The notes beneath the pieces were generated by a model. It was given only the letters and a program-made list of their open reading frames with translations, had not been told where the DNA came from and ran no database searches. A stretch of DNA of 64,000 nt, from contig CAJNOJ010000060.1 of assembly GCA_905250025.1 (NCBI GenBank), forward strand, positions 110,213-174,212, read 5' to 3'. Source of the DNA: Adineta ricciae. Lineage: Eukaryota; Rotifera; Eurotatoria; Adinetida; Adinetidae. Below, piece by piece: positions 29,095-41,106 of this stretch. Both the position numbers and the translations under genes were made by a program. Every line of letters begins with the position of its first letter. Position 1 is the first letter of the stretch.

Positions 29095-31073
29095 ATGGTG
29101 CTCGACTTCGAATACGGTGTTAACACAGGAAATCGTTTTCTTCAGTTTGTTGATCACGATGAAGAACCAGAAGCATTTATTGCTGCTCAAGCAAAAGAAG
29201 AAGAAAAACAAAGAAAGACTTCGACGAAAGATTCCAGCCAATCAACCAAGAAAGTGACCAGTAAAACGACAACATCAACAACAACCAAAACTAACAAAGA
29301 AAACTTAACGGCAAAGTCAACACATGTTGATTCACGAAGACAACAATCGGCGACTACACCAGCTGTATTCGGTGATAACAACAATCAACCACGTGGTGAT
29401 AGTGCACGAGGTGTGTTTGTTCGATGAAGAAGTCCGAAGATGGAATAAACGTTGATGGCTGTTTTTGTCTTTTAGGTGCCCGTGGCGGTTCAAGAAGAGG
29501 TGGACCATACACAGAAGGTTCTGGTCGTGGCCGTTCTCAACGTTTCAACAAATTCGAAGGACAAGGTTCATCATCAGCCAACGAATCAGGTTCATTCGAA
29601 CAAAGCGGCGACGCTTGGAGTAACGAAGCTGGTACACGCGGTGGTCGTGGCCGTGGTGGACCAAGACGTGGTAACTTCGAAGGAGGCCGTGGTGCCGGTG
29701 GCCGCGGTCGTGGTCGCGGTGGACCAGGACGTGGCAACTTCAGCAACCGAAATCAAGACGATGATTCACAACAAGAAGGCAGCGGATGGCAACAAAGTTC
29801 CGAGTATGTGATAGTGATCGCTTAAGTCATTTTACCTTTACAAGAGAATAGGAAGAGATCCTTTAGAGATAACCATTTATGAGGAAAAACAAACATGTTG
29901 AGTTGTACTCTCTGTTTATTTAGAACAAATTTCGATAGCGGTCGTACACGTGACTATGATCAAGACGCCTTAGCAACAGACCGATCATTCGAACCAGATA
30001 ATACTCGACGTAACAACCGAGGTAGCCATCGCGGCCGAGGATCACATGGTAATCGCAACTATAGTGATCGTGAAGGTGAAGGTGGTCAAGAAGATCATCG
30101 ATCCAATCGCCGTCAATTCGATCGTCAACCACGTTCATTCGTTTCGTAAGTCGATTTGAACATTATGATAGAATTCTTATTGTCTTCATTTTCAGCGGTG
30201 TGAAACCAATCGAGAAGAGAGATGGAGAAGGCGCTTACAACTGGGGTAATCCAACTGAAAATCCTGAAGAGCATCCAATTTCTGAGTAGGAATATAGATA
30301 AGTCCATGATACGTTTTTTTTATCGAAGTGAAATTCTAGTGAAATAAATGAAACAACAGCTCAAGGAGCACCAACATCAAAAGATTGGGCGCAACAAGTC
30401 GATGAAGCTGAAAAGCAAATGACTTTGGATGAATACAAAAAACAAATTGAAGCGAAAAAACGAGCTAATCAAGAGAAATTACCACAATTCAAGACACGTG
30501 CTGCTGGTGAAGGTGAAGATCCAAAAGCGTTAACAAAGTTGGGTCATGAATATCGTAAGAAGAACGATGATGAAGAGGAAGAGGAAGAAGAAGAAGGAAG
30601 TGAAGTCGAAGGTTTGTTTATTTTCAAGCATAAAACTTTCAAACTATTCACTGTGTACATATTATTTTAGAAAACGAAAGTGGTGAAGAAGAAGAAGAAC
30701 ATATGATCGGAAAAAAGAAACTGATCAGTATTCCACTTCGTTTCAAACCAATTGAAATACCACGTAATTCAGGCGCCCAACGTCGTGGAGGCAACCGCTT
30801 CCGACCCAATCGTGATGAACAACAAAGATGTATTTATACAGAGAGATTCTTATGTTCGCAAACTGAGTTATTCTTCATTTAGCTACGTCACCTAGCCAAG
30901 GCCAACAATCATCATCTCAACAATACGATGATTCGCATCGAGGTGGTTCACGTGGTGGCCGGGGTGATTACCGTCGACCGAATCGTGGCGCTCGTCAAGG
31001 ACGCGGCAATGCTGATCCAAATGCACCATCACTTGATAATCCAGAAGATTTTCCTACTCTTCCAAAGCAGTAA
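29095..31073 (+). CDS. SERBP1: SERBP1/HABP4-type RGG mRNA- and ribosome-binding protein
   Basis: Cytoplasmic RNA-binding protein of the Stm1/SERBP1/HABP4 family, which associates with mRNA and idle ribosomes. Exons 29095-29410, 29476-29803, 29924-30145, 30196-30285, 30340-30611, 30671-30829 and 30883-31073 give 525 residues, longer than human SERBP1 (about 400). Features in order: N-terminal FEYGVNTGNRFLQFVDHD; a Lys/Thr-rich linker; a long RGG box in exon 2 (GGRGRGGPRRGNFEGG); the family core GEGAYNWGNPTE; the MTLDEYKKQIEAKK helix; an acidic run (DDEEEEEEEEGSE); a second RGG segment; and the C-terminal DNPEDFPTLPKQ, like the family's DPEAFPAL. RGG arginines are likely methylated (family knowledge). 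Confidence 0.92.
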
Positions 31074-32780
31074 GATGGTTAAATTGACATAAAACAAAAC
31101 AAAGAAAACTGAACTCTGTTCTTGCGTATTTCTCCATTCTAAGCTATTCCTAACATTTTCTTCTTTTAGTCTGAAACCAGCAAGCGTATAACACACATTT
31201 TGTAGAACAGTTTCTTTTTCTTCTGCCTGATCATTGTTATTTCTGTTATTTCTCACTTCTTTCACTTTTCTTTCTCTTGTCAAACTATCAGCGTCAAAAC
31301 CTAGCGAATGGATTCGATTGAAAAGCAAAACTTTTGTTAAGATATTCACATGATTTCGTAGGTATTTTTCTCCTCTTCTTTCTTTTTTGCTGTTGTTATT
31401 GTTGTTGTGGATGGCGTATTGCACTTCAACAATTGAGATATCTTTTTTGTTGTTGCTGTTGTTGTTACCTCTCTGTTTTTTTTCTTTCTCTTTTATTGTT
31501 ACGACCAAACCATATGGACTTTCGTTATTACCGTAACAAAGGACCATTCTTTCTTGTCTTTTTGATACGGTTTTCTTGTCATTCACACGCCACTAACTTT
31601 AGAACATTAACTCATGCACACCGGAAAACTTTGTAGTTGTGTGTGTATGCGTATCATCTCTTTCTTCTTTCTTTCTGAAACTATCGTACCATGCGCAATG
31701 TGCATGCGTGCGTATGTGTGTTTGTTGCTGCTGCTGTTCATTCTTTACTTTCATTTTTTTTCTAAAATTAAATACAAAAGCAAACCTATTCAAAGAGTTT
31801 CCATCTGAAGCCAATGATGATTCGAAATACCATTCAAGCTCAACAGTCATGAACGAATCATGTTGAGAAGGTATTGAAACTGAGGCTGTAGAGATACAAA
31901 GTAGTCCATTGATTATATATGGATGTGCTATAAGTAGTTATAAATGATCTTTTTATTACTCAAGCATACCAAGATAGCGTGACCTTGTCAAGAACAAACA
32001 GACAGACAGCTGATTTTCAATGCATGTAGACACAAAACTGGTTACAATGATATACAGATAATATTTGTCAGATACGTCCTTCAAACTTCGAAGGAGGTAT
32101 TTATTACAAAGTTAGACATCCGATTCAGTATATTATTCGTATTATATAAATGATAATATAACGGATTTACATTCTATGTACTTGCGTAGATCTTATAGTC
32201 ATTGAAGGAAATATGTGCAAATTATTCAGGAATGCATTTGAGACAGAACATATATGCGAACGTCGTTGGTTTTGCGCTGGAGTGATTCGATATTATAATA
32301 GCAGTACGAACGATACATTCTTCAACTTGGGGGTGAGGGTGTGTGAGGACCAAAGGACATAGCTAAACCCTTATCGCACGTGATCATTACTCAGCGTAAT
32401 GTTTACAATAGTGAAAACTGCTAATTGATAGTTGTCTCTGTTCGCGAGTTATTCGATAAATATTCTGTTTCGTTTCATTCTGTCGGTGTTACTAGATTCA
32501 TAGTAAGATTTGAGACAGTATATTACTTGAACGATGCCTACAAGACAAAGTTCGACTGAATAACAATCAAGCTTGTAAACAGCTTCATGCGTTCGTCGCT
32601 TTTTTCGAACGTCGTAAAAAATTTTTTGTAACTGATCTTTTCTTCCTCGTCCTTACTTGTTCTCGAGGGTTCTTGAAGAGTCGATTACAACGCAAATATT
32701 TTTGCTCTTGAAAAACATTATTCACTGACTATGTGATAAAGAAGCTTGTGTTTCCATTTTCACAAAAACGAGTACTGTAA
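31074..32780. other. Gene-free stretch
   Basis: This holds the SERBP1 3' UTR and beyond. A long minus-strand frame at 31029-31586 is Asn/Lys-rich low-complexity translation and is not accepted as a gene. No RNA gene or repeat family was recognised. Confidence 0.5.
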
Positions 32781-32789
32781 ATTTTAATT

Positions 32790-34115
32790 TACTAGACAAA
32801 ATGATCTGTACGCTAGTCAATCACGACAACGCATGGTTCAAGACTATCTTTTAGTTTTGGTTGATGCCAACATCGATGAAGAGTATCAAAATATTTTGAT
32901 ACACTTACGAAATGTAGTCAAATATGAACATCAACGAAATCTGTGAAGCACTGACCATGAGTGTCGAACAGCGCAAGCAAAATTCCATTACCATCAGTTT
33001 GTCACCGCAGAAGCAGCAACTTCCAACAAAAATCTCAATCAATCGGAGTCAAGCTTTATGTGCACACAAGTATTCAGGAGAATTCTTCTTGAAATGGAGC
33101 ATGGCGAATAAGCCGTCAAGGATTTAGCAAATTACTGGCGTAAACTTTATCATGATAAAATCGTACAGGAAAAGTATATTAATGAATTTGAACATGCTTA
33201 GTCCAGGTAAATACATTTGATGGTATACACGTGAATGTTTTATCTATAAAATACTCAATCGAGTACTTCACACTTTAGATGGCGAAGTAATCATTAGCAT
33301 GGGATTCTTTCTTCATGATTTACACAACTTCATCAACAATTAGTTGAAATCACCAAAGAATGCCTTTTGTACTATGCAAGGCAAATTTCACCAAGTTAAC
33401 AAAACCTATCGGTGACCAAATATCTTTTGAATATTTCTTATCTACCAGTAGCGATCATGGCCCAGTCATTAATGTACGCATGTAGTGCTTCAGCACTGAG
33501 TTGCTGACACTGCGAATAACCTATTTGTGATCACAGTCCATATGAATATTTTCATAACTCCCTGCACATCGATTATACATTTAAGTCATATAGACGACGC
33601 AGCAGAAACACTTTTCTTCATGCACAGTGTCTTTCGAATTGGGACAGTTCAACAAATAGCGACTGGCGATGTATTTCACCATGCGATACTCCCTCAGTTG
33701 ACTGCCGATGATGATCCACAGCTTCGCGTTCTCAAGGAACACATTCAAGGTGAAGTTGCAGGCGATACGAGACGGGACAGTGTGGGCAACCGACTACTTC
33801 AACCACACCGAGCAGAAGAACTATGCACATCATTACTGAAACAAACATCCGAGAAGACCGATAAACCATACTATTATCACCGGCTTGGTTTATTCAAAGC
33901 TGATTATATAACGGCTCTAGAATACTACGAAAAAGCACTTGAAACCCGACGAAAGAGTATTCCTTCAAATCATCCTGATTTGGCTACCTCGTGCAACAAC
34001 AACAACATCGGTTAGGCCTACGCAGACATGAATGACTATCGTATAAATACTGTAAAAGAAAAGCTTGAAATATGTAAAGAAGAAATAAAAGAATATGGTT
34101 CTGTTTTGAAATGAG
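32790..34115 (+). pseudogene. Broken ADP-ribosyltransferase/TPR protein copy of bdelloid type
   Basis: Fragments in different frames run in the order of a large protein family seen in bdelloid genomes (from memory of that family): LVLVDANIDEEYQ near 32850; VKDLANYWRKLYHDKI near 33110; YTRECFIYKILNRVLRT near 33230; an ISFEYFLSTSSD segment near 33430 that resembles the serine motif of R-S-E type mono-ADP-ribosyltransferases; then AAETLFFMHSVFRIG near 33600 and a TPR unit (YITALEYYEKALETRRK) near 33910. The frame is interrupted by several stops and shifts, for example TAA after MEHGE, TGA within the YTREC block, and TAG after the TPR unit. The longest intact piece is 33527-34015. It is therefore non-functional as it stands. 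It is not reconstructed here. Confidence 0.72.
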
Positions 34116-35454
34116 ATCATTTGAAGTTATGCACATATGCAGGGATACAAAGTAGAACTAGACTGTACAAATAGTTATGTAGAAACACAGAAGCTACACT
34201 CGACTGATAAAGTTATTATACATATATACGTTCGTATGAATGTCTTTCATATATTACTCAGTATCAAATGAATTCATGTAATGTTTAAAGTAAAGATCTT
34301 CCGTAAGATTCATAGGTTTTCTTGTTTTAGCTGTTTAGTAAGGCCCCAAATAGTTTTGATATGGACACAAGTGAAGAAAGTCAGTGTATATTTGTATTTA
34401 TTTTTGGCCGTTTTCTCCAATAGGCTGAACATGATCAGTTCAGACAAAGTAAAACTACCGAAATAAGGCTACTCATCAAACGATTGATCACATCGCTACG
34501 TACTTGATTCTTGCAAAGACATTAAATATATGAAATACAATGGTTAAGGATTAATATGGTATCATGCATTGCTTTTCTATAACGAAAAACATCTACGTAT
34601 AAGCAGTCGACTCTGAGTAGAACAGGATTTTCAAGCAGCCCTTTGCCGAAATCCTATACATTATATACTCATAATTTTACTGACTTATCTATGGCAGTTG
34701 CCGACAGTTCTGACTCTTTTGGCGATTACGGTCTGTGATGAATACAAATTTTTGACCTAAGCCATCTCAACGAAGGTAGCAACCTTGAGAGTTTTTAGAA
34801 ATGAACTTCATAATCTTCATTGTTTTCTGCCAAAGTGGATACGAATCCATTCTTTTGCATGAAAATATTAGGTGCTCTAGGAAATAAAAAGATCTTATCC
34901 AGAAAGGCACTAAGTTGATAAAACTGAAATTTTTTGCAAATCTTTTTCAACCTCATAGACACAGATTAGAATGTGTATAGATATCACAAGAAAATTTCTT
35001 AGAAAGATCTCTTATAATTAAATGTGCCATTTCATTACGCTATCTTTTCGATGGAAGGATGTTAGAGAAAATAAGTTTCGATTATTTGTCTAAATAAAAC
35101 TGTGCATGAAACACTTCTATATATTCTATTCTAAGAAATGTAATCGATTATTTCTCAAATAATCCGTCGAAATAGTTTTTTTACAATGGTTGTCAAATAT
35201 ATGCTCATAAACTTATATATCTTTACTTATAAAGAAAACTTTTCATGTTTATATAATTTCAATTGCGGAACCGTGCGATGATTAGATTTGGTTTCGGAGA
35301 AATCTGCTGGTTAACGTAAAAAAGCTTTTCATCTAAATATGTCGAAGTTGCGAAACTAAGTGTCAAAACAAATGGTAATATAATAGATCAACAGTTTATG
35401 TACTAGCGTAGAACATGAAATCATCGTAGGAGATGTATGCAAATGACTGTGACA
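34116..35454. other. Gene-free stretch
   Basis: AT-rich sequence without a supportable open frame. It lies between the broken ADP-ribosyltransferase copy and the 3' end of the minus-strand PARP gene and may contain the PARP 3' UTR on its right. Confidence 0.5.
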
Positions 35455-38216
35455 CTATTGATATTTAATTAGATAATCAGCATACGCTTGTGCATCATGA
35501 TATACAACAAAGATTTGATTATTATCTGTTGTAGAATCATAACCTCGGGGCGGTACTTTCATTGACGAATTACCCAGAATAGTTTTCCCAATAAGCACTG
35601 AAGCAACAAACATGCAGCGCACACCAGCACTATCTGGACGCGTGAATGAATTGCTATAGATAGCATTGGCTGCAAAGTAAGCACCATGACCATAAACAGT
35701 ACCTAAGATGAAGCTATCTTAAAATGAAGAGATCGTTTATGGACAAACATACCATTGACTCCTGCGAACGCTCGATTGAAACATTCTTCAATAATGCTAT
35801 TAGCAGCTGTTTCACTACAACCATGAAATAACCGTCTTTCCGTGTTTTCTTTCAATCGTTCATTCATAGCATCACGATGTGCAGCATATTGTTTATACCA
35901 TCGTTGGTTTTGGATACGCTCAATAGATTTTATAGACTTATATACATTGACCATCGTCTGATCAAATGATTGTTTGATACTTTTGTATTCTTCAGTGTCT
36001 TCATTGAGAACAAATCGACAACAATTATTCGATTGACATTGCCAATTCATTGGCAAACTGATACTAACTAAATGTTGTCGCCGAATAGATCGAATACGAT
36101 CATTGAATGTTTCCGTGTTGTTCGAAAAATCAATGCGACACTGTTCATCCTGTTCATTGATAATATCAAGCTGAAAGAGAAGTAAAACATTTGAATACAG
36201 TTGCTATTGATTTCTTGTTAACGAACCGATGATAATTTTTGAAAGCTGTATGCATACTCAATTTCACTGATGGATTTGTAAGAATAATTTTGCCATGTTG
36301 TGCCGTCGATTTGATATTCCCAGAGAACACTGCGTGAAATGGCTTGCAAGTGGGTTTGTTTCAGAGCTTGGTTGGTTAATTCAAGAAAATATTTATCAGC
36401 TTCACCAATGGCGTCTTTTCTACCAGTTAATGATAATTTTTTTTGTTCAAAACTAATCATCGGCCAGATATGACGATCTAGGCAGTATTTGTAGAAAATA
36501 AGGACTAATTGTTGAGTCCATGCATGCAGATCTTCATTTGTTCTCATCTCTGTTTGTGTCAATGACTGAATGTGAGTATCAACCGTCGATCGGCATTGCT
36601 TAAGATTTGCTTCCTGTTTGGCAGTTAGTGTTAAAGATACCTCTACAGAGGAAAGAAACATAGAATTTTCCAAGTTGCCTCAGTTGATAGTTCACTTACT
36701 TGAAAATAGGCGATCGACATAACCAAATGGTTCTAATGGTTGTTGTATCAATGTTAACTTTTCGGCAAATTTCTGATGGACATCATATTCGTTAGATGGG
36801 ACAAAGAATGAAATATCAAAATAGAGTAATGTCTCAGCAAGTTTTGCTTTAGCTGTATTAATCATTGTCTTTGCGATGATATCCATTGAACATTGAGATA
36901 GGTCATATCCCATAGCTGAAAATGCTGCAGTCCGGTAGACTTTCGGATGGTATAAGATATGATTTAAACATTTCGACATATAATCAGAGACGGAATTAGA
37001 TAGTTTTTCCGGATCTCGATCTGTTGGCGCAATCCATGGACAGAACAGAATTGCTTGGCAGCTTAGGTTACCAGCTTCTGTTTCGACAATTGAATCCTGT
37101 TGGTTCGTCAATGATAACAATCGATCGTAGTCATTTTGTACAGTTAGACCTGCTTGTTGAAGAACATCTTTCAGGAATGTATCAGATGTCGAGCATACGA
37201 CAATGATATCGACCTAAGATATCAAATGAGGACAAATTAATCCTTAATGAAGTGACTCACTGTTTGTTTACTCAGCTCGCCACTTTGTAATTGAATGGAA
37301 CCGTTATGTACTGCGGCTTTCATAATCAAATTTGGAAACAAATATGAAGCTGTTTGAGTTTCATCTGTAGCTGTCAAAGAAGAAGTATCTTTCGGAACTT
37401 TCGGAATCAAAAGCGTCCTCTTCACTGGTTGCACTATTGACATTAATTCAGTTTTCATTTCTTGTGCTTTTGATTTCATAATTTGTTCCTCCGTATAGAA
37501 CAAGTCACTACAGAGAATCGTTAAACTCTTATTCGCTTCGAAACGCAATTCGCCTACCTGTTGATAAGACTAGGACAAGTCAATGTCTCTCGAAAAGTGT
37601 GCTACAAACATGAAGTCGAAACTTATGCATTAGTTTAACGAATTTACCTTTGATATTATGTCGCGATAACACTCTGGGCAAAAGAATTGATTATCCTTGG
37701 GAATGAAACCATTCTCTAGCTTTTTCGCGCATAGCTTCGAACCGCATCTGAAACAATCTTCGTGAAACAGCCGGCCTCCGGCTTCAACATAACGTAAACC
37801 TAAAATTCAAGTTTCTCAATCGAACTAACCACTTCATTCCTACTAACTTTTAACGATTGCTTTGCAGCAGATCACACATTTCGGTCCGTACTTTTCGGTA
37901 TAACACGTATGACAATAGACTTGCTTGTCATCACCAATTTCAAACTTCGTTAACTTTGTTTGACACGAATAGCATTGAAAGCAATCTTTATGCCAAAACT
38001 TTCCTTCATGTTTCGCAATCTAAATATGTCATCGATCAAGATTTGAATGCATACAACGGTAAACGACGATACTTTAGCACCAATGAGGATTAACGTTTGG
38101 CATTTAGCACAATATTTTCCAAACAATTGATTGTAACAATTAAGACAGAAGTCTTTCTCATCTTTTTCAACATATTCAACATTAGCTAAACTCGCTTTAC
38201 AATTGCTGCAAGACAT
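35455..38216 (-). CDS. LIM-macro-KH-like-WWE-PARP fusion protein
   Basis: Eight exons join in phase without a stop: 38216-38073, 38019-37848, 37799-37648, 37557-37261, 37213-36700, 36642-36227, 36170-35753 and 35702-35455, giving 786 residues. Residues 1-156 hold a half LIM plus two LIM domains, ordered as in FHL proteins. The first full LIM is exactly CX2CX18HX2CX2CX2CX16CX2C, which supports the exon 1/2 junction. The second is similar, with one X4 spacing. Residues about 235-400 resemble a degenerate macro domain (NGSIQLQSGELSKQTVDIIV). A PARP14-like KH segment is followed by a WWE domain (WEYQIDGTTWQNYS...RIRSIRRQ, about 530-600). The PARP catalytic domain (about 605-786) has His681 (LFHG), Tyr713 (GAYFA) and Ile768 (QIFVVYHD) at the triad, so mono-ADP-ribosylation is expected. 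The alternative is two adjacent genes, but no stop or start separates them. Confidence 0.8.
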
Positions 38217-38835
38217 TGCGTTGATATTGGATGTACGAACAGATTTAAATGCGATTAACGATTATTTTCAATGCAGTTAATGTCTTATCAAAATACTCAC
38301 ATATACAGATAAGAAAATAGGTGCAAGTTTTTAGCTTGAAGATTTCATTATTTGAACTGTTCGTCTGTGCAGTGATTGCATTAGTCCTGAAAAGTAGAAT
38401 ATCCTGCGGCAACATTAATTTAAATTCAATAGTTTTCCCATGAATGTTTACACACATGAGTATATACTCTTGTCCGTAGAGCGCCATCTATATTTTGGTT
38501 TTGCTAATTTGTTTCAAAACCTGAAATTCACCACACAGGTTCATTTTTTTATTATTATAAAATAAAATTTTATTTGACATAAAACGAAGGTGAACTCAAG
38601 TTTTCGAATTGGTTGACCTCTAGTCCTTTCTTCTTCGCTCTTCTTTGTTACATGAAACAAAGATCGGCTAACGGCTAGATACTCCCATAGATCACCGTTC
38701 AGTACGGTATCCGTTGTTGAACATCGAGCAACGACGACGTTGTTTCAATCTTTTAGATCTGTAGTCTAGTCAGTTTTTGTTTTCTATTTATTACACTTTC
38801 CGTTTCTTCTTTTTTACTTAACTTAATCTTAAATT
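38217..38835. other. Divergent promoter region between the LIM-PARP gene and FZR1
   Basis: A 619-bp gap between two genes read in opposite directions. It must contain both start regions. No coding exon is supported; the minus-strand frame at 38245-38487 has no family character. Confidence 0.5.
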
Positions 38836-40342
38836 ATGGATGCTCATTTCGAGCGCCGTCTTCTCCTTTCCATGAACGGTCAAAGCTCCTTGCAATCGTC
38901 CTCGCCATTCAAAAGTCCAATTCAATCGCCTGTGAAAGTCAGTGATCGGTTCATTCCATTTCGATCATCAGTTGCAACCTCAAACTTGCACTATCAAATT
39001 ACAACACCATCCTCACCAAGTCAACAATGTCCATCGGTATCACCCTCAATAACGACCTCACCAAATAAAAAACGCAAATATGAACAAAATCAAATTGGTC
39101 TAGGATCAGGTGTCACTGCCAATGAGCCCGATTTAGCTATCTACCGACAGCTGCTGCAGAATACCTTGTTAAATACGAATGTCGATTCTATTTTAAAAAT
39201 ATCGGATGTGCAAAATACTAATCAAGAGAATTGCAAAACAGTAACACCGAAGAAATGCTCAATTAACAAGGAAAACTCATCCGTTTTATCATCATCATCG
39301 ACAACACCTATATTTCGGTATTCTGAACGTGTAGAAAATTGCTTTTCCAGCACAACATTGATCAATAAGCATCATTTTACACATTCTCCTTTGTCCAATG
39401 CTTCTGTACACTTGCTTTACTCACCAAAGAAATCAGTTCGTCGCATACCAAAAGTTCCGTACAAAGTCTTGGATGCTCCTGATTTACAGGATGATTTCTA
39501 TTTAAATCTAATCGATTGGTCGTCATCGAATGTGCTTAGTGTTGGTCTTGGCGCTTGCGTTTATCTATGCAACGCTCAAACTTTGTTTGAAAATTTCAGG
39601 TACAAATCGCGGTCATGTGCATATTTATGACGTGACAACTCAAAAACGTTTACAATCAATTTGTAAGCATAGCAGCCGTGTTGGTACATTAGCTTGGAAC
39701 GACTGGACATTATGTTCGGGTTCTCGGGATCGTTCAATAATTGAGCACGAAATTCGTCAACAATCAACGACAAATATATTCCATGGACATACACAAGAAG
39801 TCTGCGGTCTCAAATGGTCACCTGACAAATCAATCTTAGCAAGTGGTGGAAATGACAATCGACTTTTCCTTTGGTCAAAAAGTCAACCGTCTCAACCATT
39901 ACATTCATTTGACGACCATTTAGCTGCTGTCAAAGCAATCGCATGGTCACCTCATCAACATGGTCTATTAGCATCCGGCGGTGGCACAGCTGATCGTCAT
40001 ATCCGTTTTCGTTCATCGTTAACATGTCAAACTTTAAGTGTATGTGATACAGGCTCTCAAGTATGTCAATTAGTGTGGTCAAAAAATTCACCCAATGAAC
40101 TTGCTTCCACTCATGGCTATTCACAAAATCAAATTGTTGTTTGGAAGTATCCGTCCATGCAACCATTAGCAAAGTTATTAGGCCATCAACAACGTGTTCT
40201 TTATCTAGCCATGAGTCCGGATGGTGAATCAATCGTAACAGGTGCTGGCGATGAAACCCTTCGGTTTTGGAATGTATTCGCTAAAGCCAAATGTGTTCGT
40301 AATCCTGATTCGAAATTGAATGGATTAAACCGAATGCGTTAA
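38836..40342 (+). pseudogene. FZR1: FZR1/CDH1 APC/C co-activator with an internal deletion
   Basis: CDH1 recruits D-box and KEN-box substrates to the anaphase-promoting complex through WD40 blades and docks by its C-box and IR tail. Exon 1 frame (from ATG 38836) carries the C-box DRFIPFR (residues 37-43), then KVPYKVLDAPDLQDDFYLNLIDWSS and SVGLGACVYLCNAQT. The frame then fails. A different frame resumes after an AG at 39598-39599 with GTNRGHVHIYDV and runs to the stop at 40342 through near-perfect CDH1 blades (EVCGLKWSPD, HLAAVKAIAWSPHQHGLLAS, THGYSQNQIVVWKYPS, AMSPDGESIVTGAGDETLRF). About 35 residues that normally lie between the two halves, and the donor of the intron, are absent. A weak donor at 39545 could restore phase but would drop still more of blade 1. 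The tail is NRMR where family members end in IR. It may be a decayed duplicate, a functional short form, or an assembly gap. Confidence 0.75.
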
Positions 40343-40638
40343 AAATGTTTTTGATGGTTTTTTTTTTCTTCTTGTTATTAGTCTTAATTTATCATTTCTC
40401 TTTAATTTATTTGCTCTAAGCATTTTTGTTTATATAAGCCATACTGTCAGATATCGTTTTTCTTTTCTGTTAATAATTATTACAATTGTTTTTGACCATT
40501 GTTTTTCTCTTTTGTTAGATCATTTTCGTGTGTTTCTGTAGTTAATTTTCGAAATGAAAGCAAATAAAGAAAATTAACTGATAATCTTTGCCGAATAAAT
40601 GAAACAAAGCATTTCCTTTGTTTTTAAGAGAAACTCAT

Positions 40639-41106
40639 ATGAGTCAACACACTTCACATGATTGTCAGTGTCATTTATCATCGAATATAAATACAGGTGT
40701 GTACGAAACGCTTGATGAATTAGAATTTCGCCGTGGACTTTGGTCGTTCGCTCAACAAAATGATCTCGATGAACTTCGCCGACGATTGCAATCGGCAGAT
40801 TGTAAAACAATCAATAAAGCAGATTCCGGTGGTTATATGCCATTGCATTATGCTGTTCGCTTTCAACCAGCTGATGCTTGTCTTTTGCTACTTGAGCATG
40901 GTGCTGATCCTAATTGCCAAACTCGAGCATCACAATCGACTCCACTTCATCGCGCTGTAACATTCAAGAATATCGATGCGATTCGTCATTTACTTCGTTT
41001 TAAAGCGGATCTGACTTTGAAAGATATTGATGGGCAAACGCCGATAGACAAAGCGACGGCGCTCAATCAAGAAATTGCCGACATTCTTCGACATTCTCAA
41101 TCCTAG
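40639..41106 (+). CDS. ANKRD39: Ankyrin repeat protein, ANKRD39-like
   Basis: Single-exon gene of 155 residues; human ANKRD39 has 183. An N-terminal Cys/His cluster (HTSHDCQCH) and the block VYETLDELEFRRGLWSFAQQ match the start of ANKRD39. Three ankyrin repeats follow: GGYMPLHYAVRFQPADACLL, STPLHRAVTFKNIDAIRHLL and GQTPIDKATALNQEIADIL. The last repeat is short, so the C-terminal part of the vertebrate protein is missing. The start is taken at ATG 40639; frame extends upstream to 40618 without another ATG. The molecular role of ANKRD39 is poorly known. Confidence 0.82.
   Translation: MSQHTSHDCQCHLSSNINTGVYETLDELEFRRGLWSFAQQNDLDELRRRLQSADCKTINKADSGGYMPLHYAVRFQPADACLLLLEHGADPNCQTRASQSTPLHRAVTFKNIDAIRHLLRFKADLTLKDIDGQTPIDKATALNQEIADILRHSQS

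Noticed and set aside
29476..29811. A 111-residue alternative frame in SERBP1 exon 2
   Set aside because: It is a Val/Ala-rich shadow of the GGN/CGN codons of the RGG box.
31029..31586. A 185-residue minus-strand open frame over the SERBP1 3' end
   Set aside because: Its Asn/Lys/Arg-rich low complexity comes from TTG/TTC runs on the other strand, and it has no domain character.
35455..38216. Splitting the LIM-PARP model into two genes
   Set aside because: No stop follows the LIM exons before a good donor at 37647, and the next exon is in phase 0 with no ATG at its start. A split would need unsupported starts and stops. RNA data could still change this.
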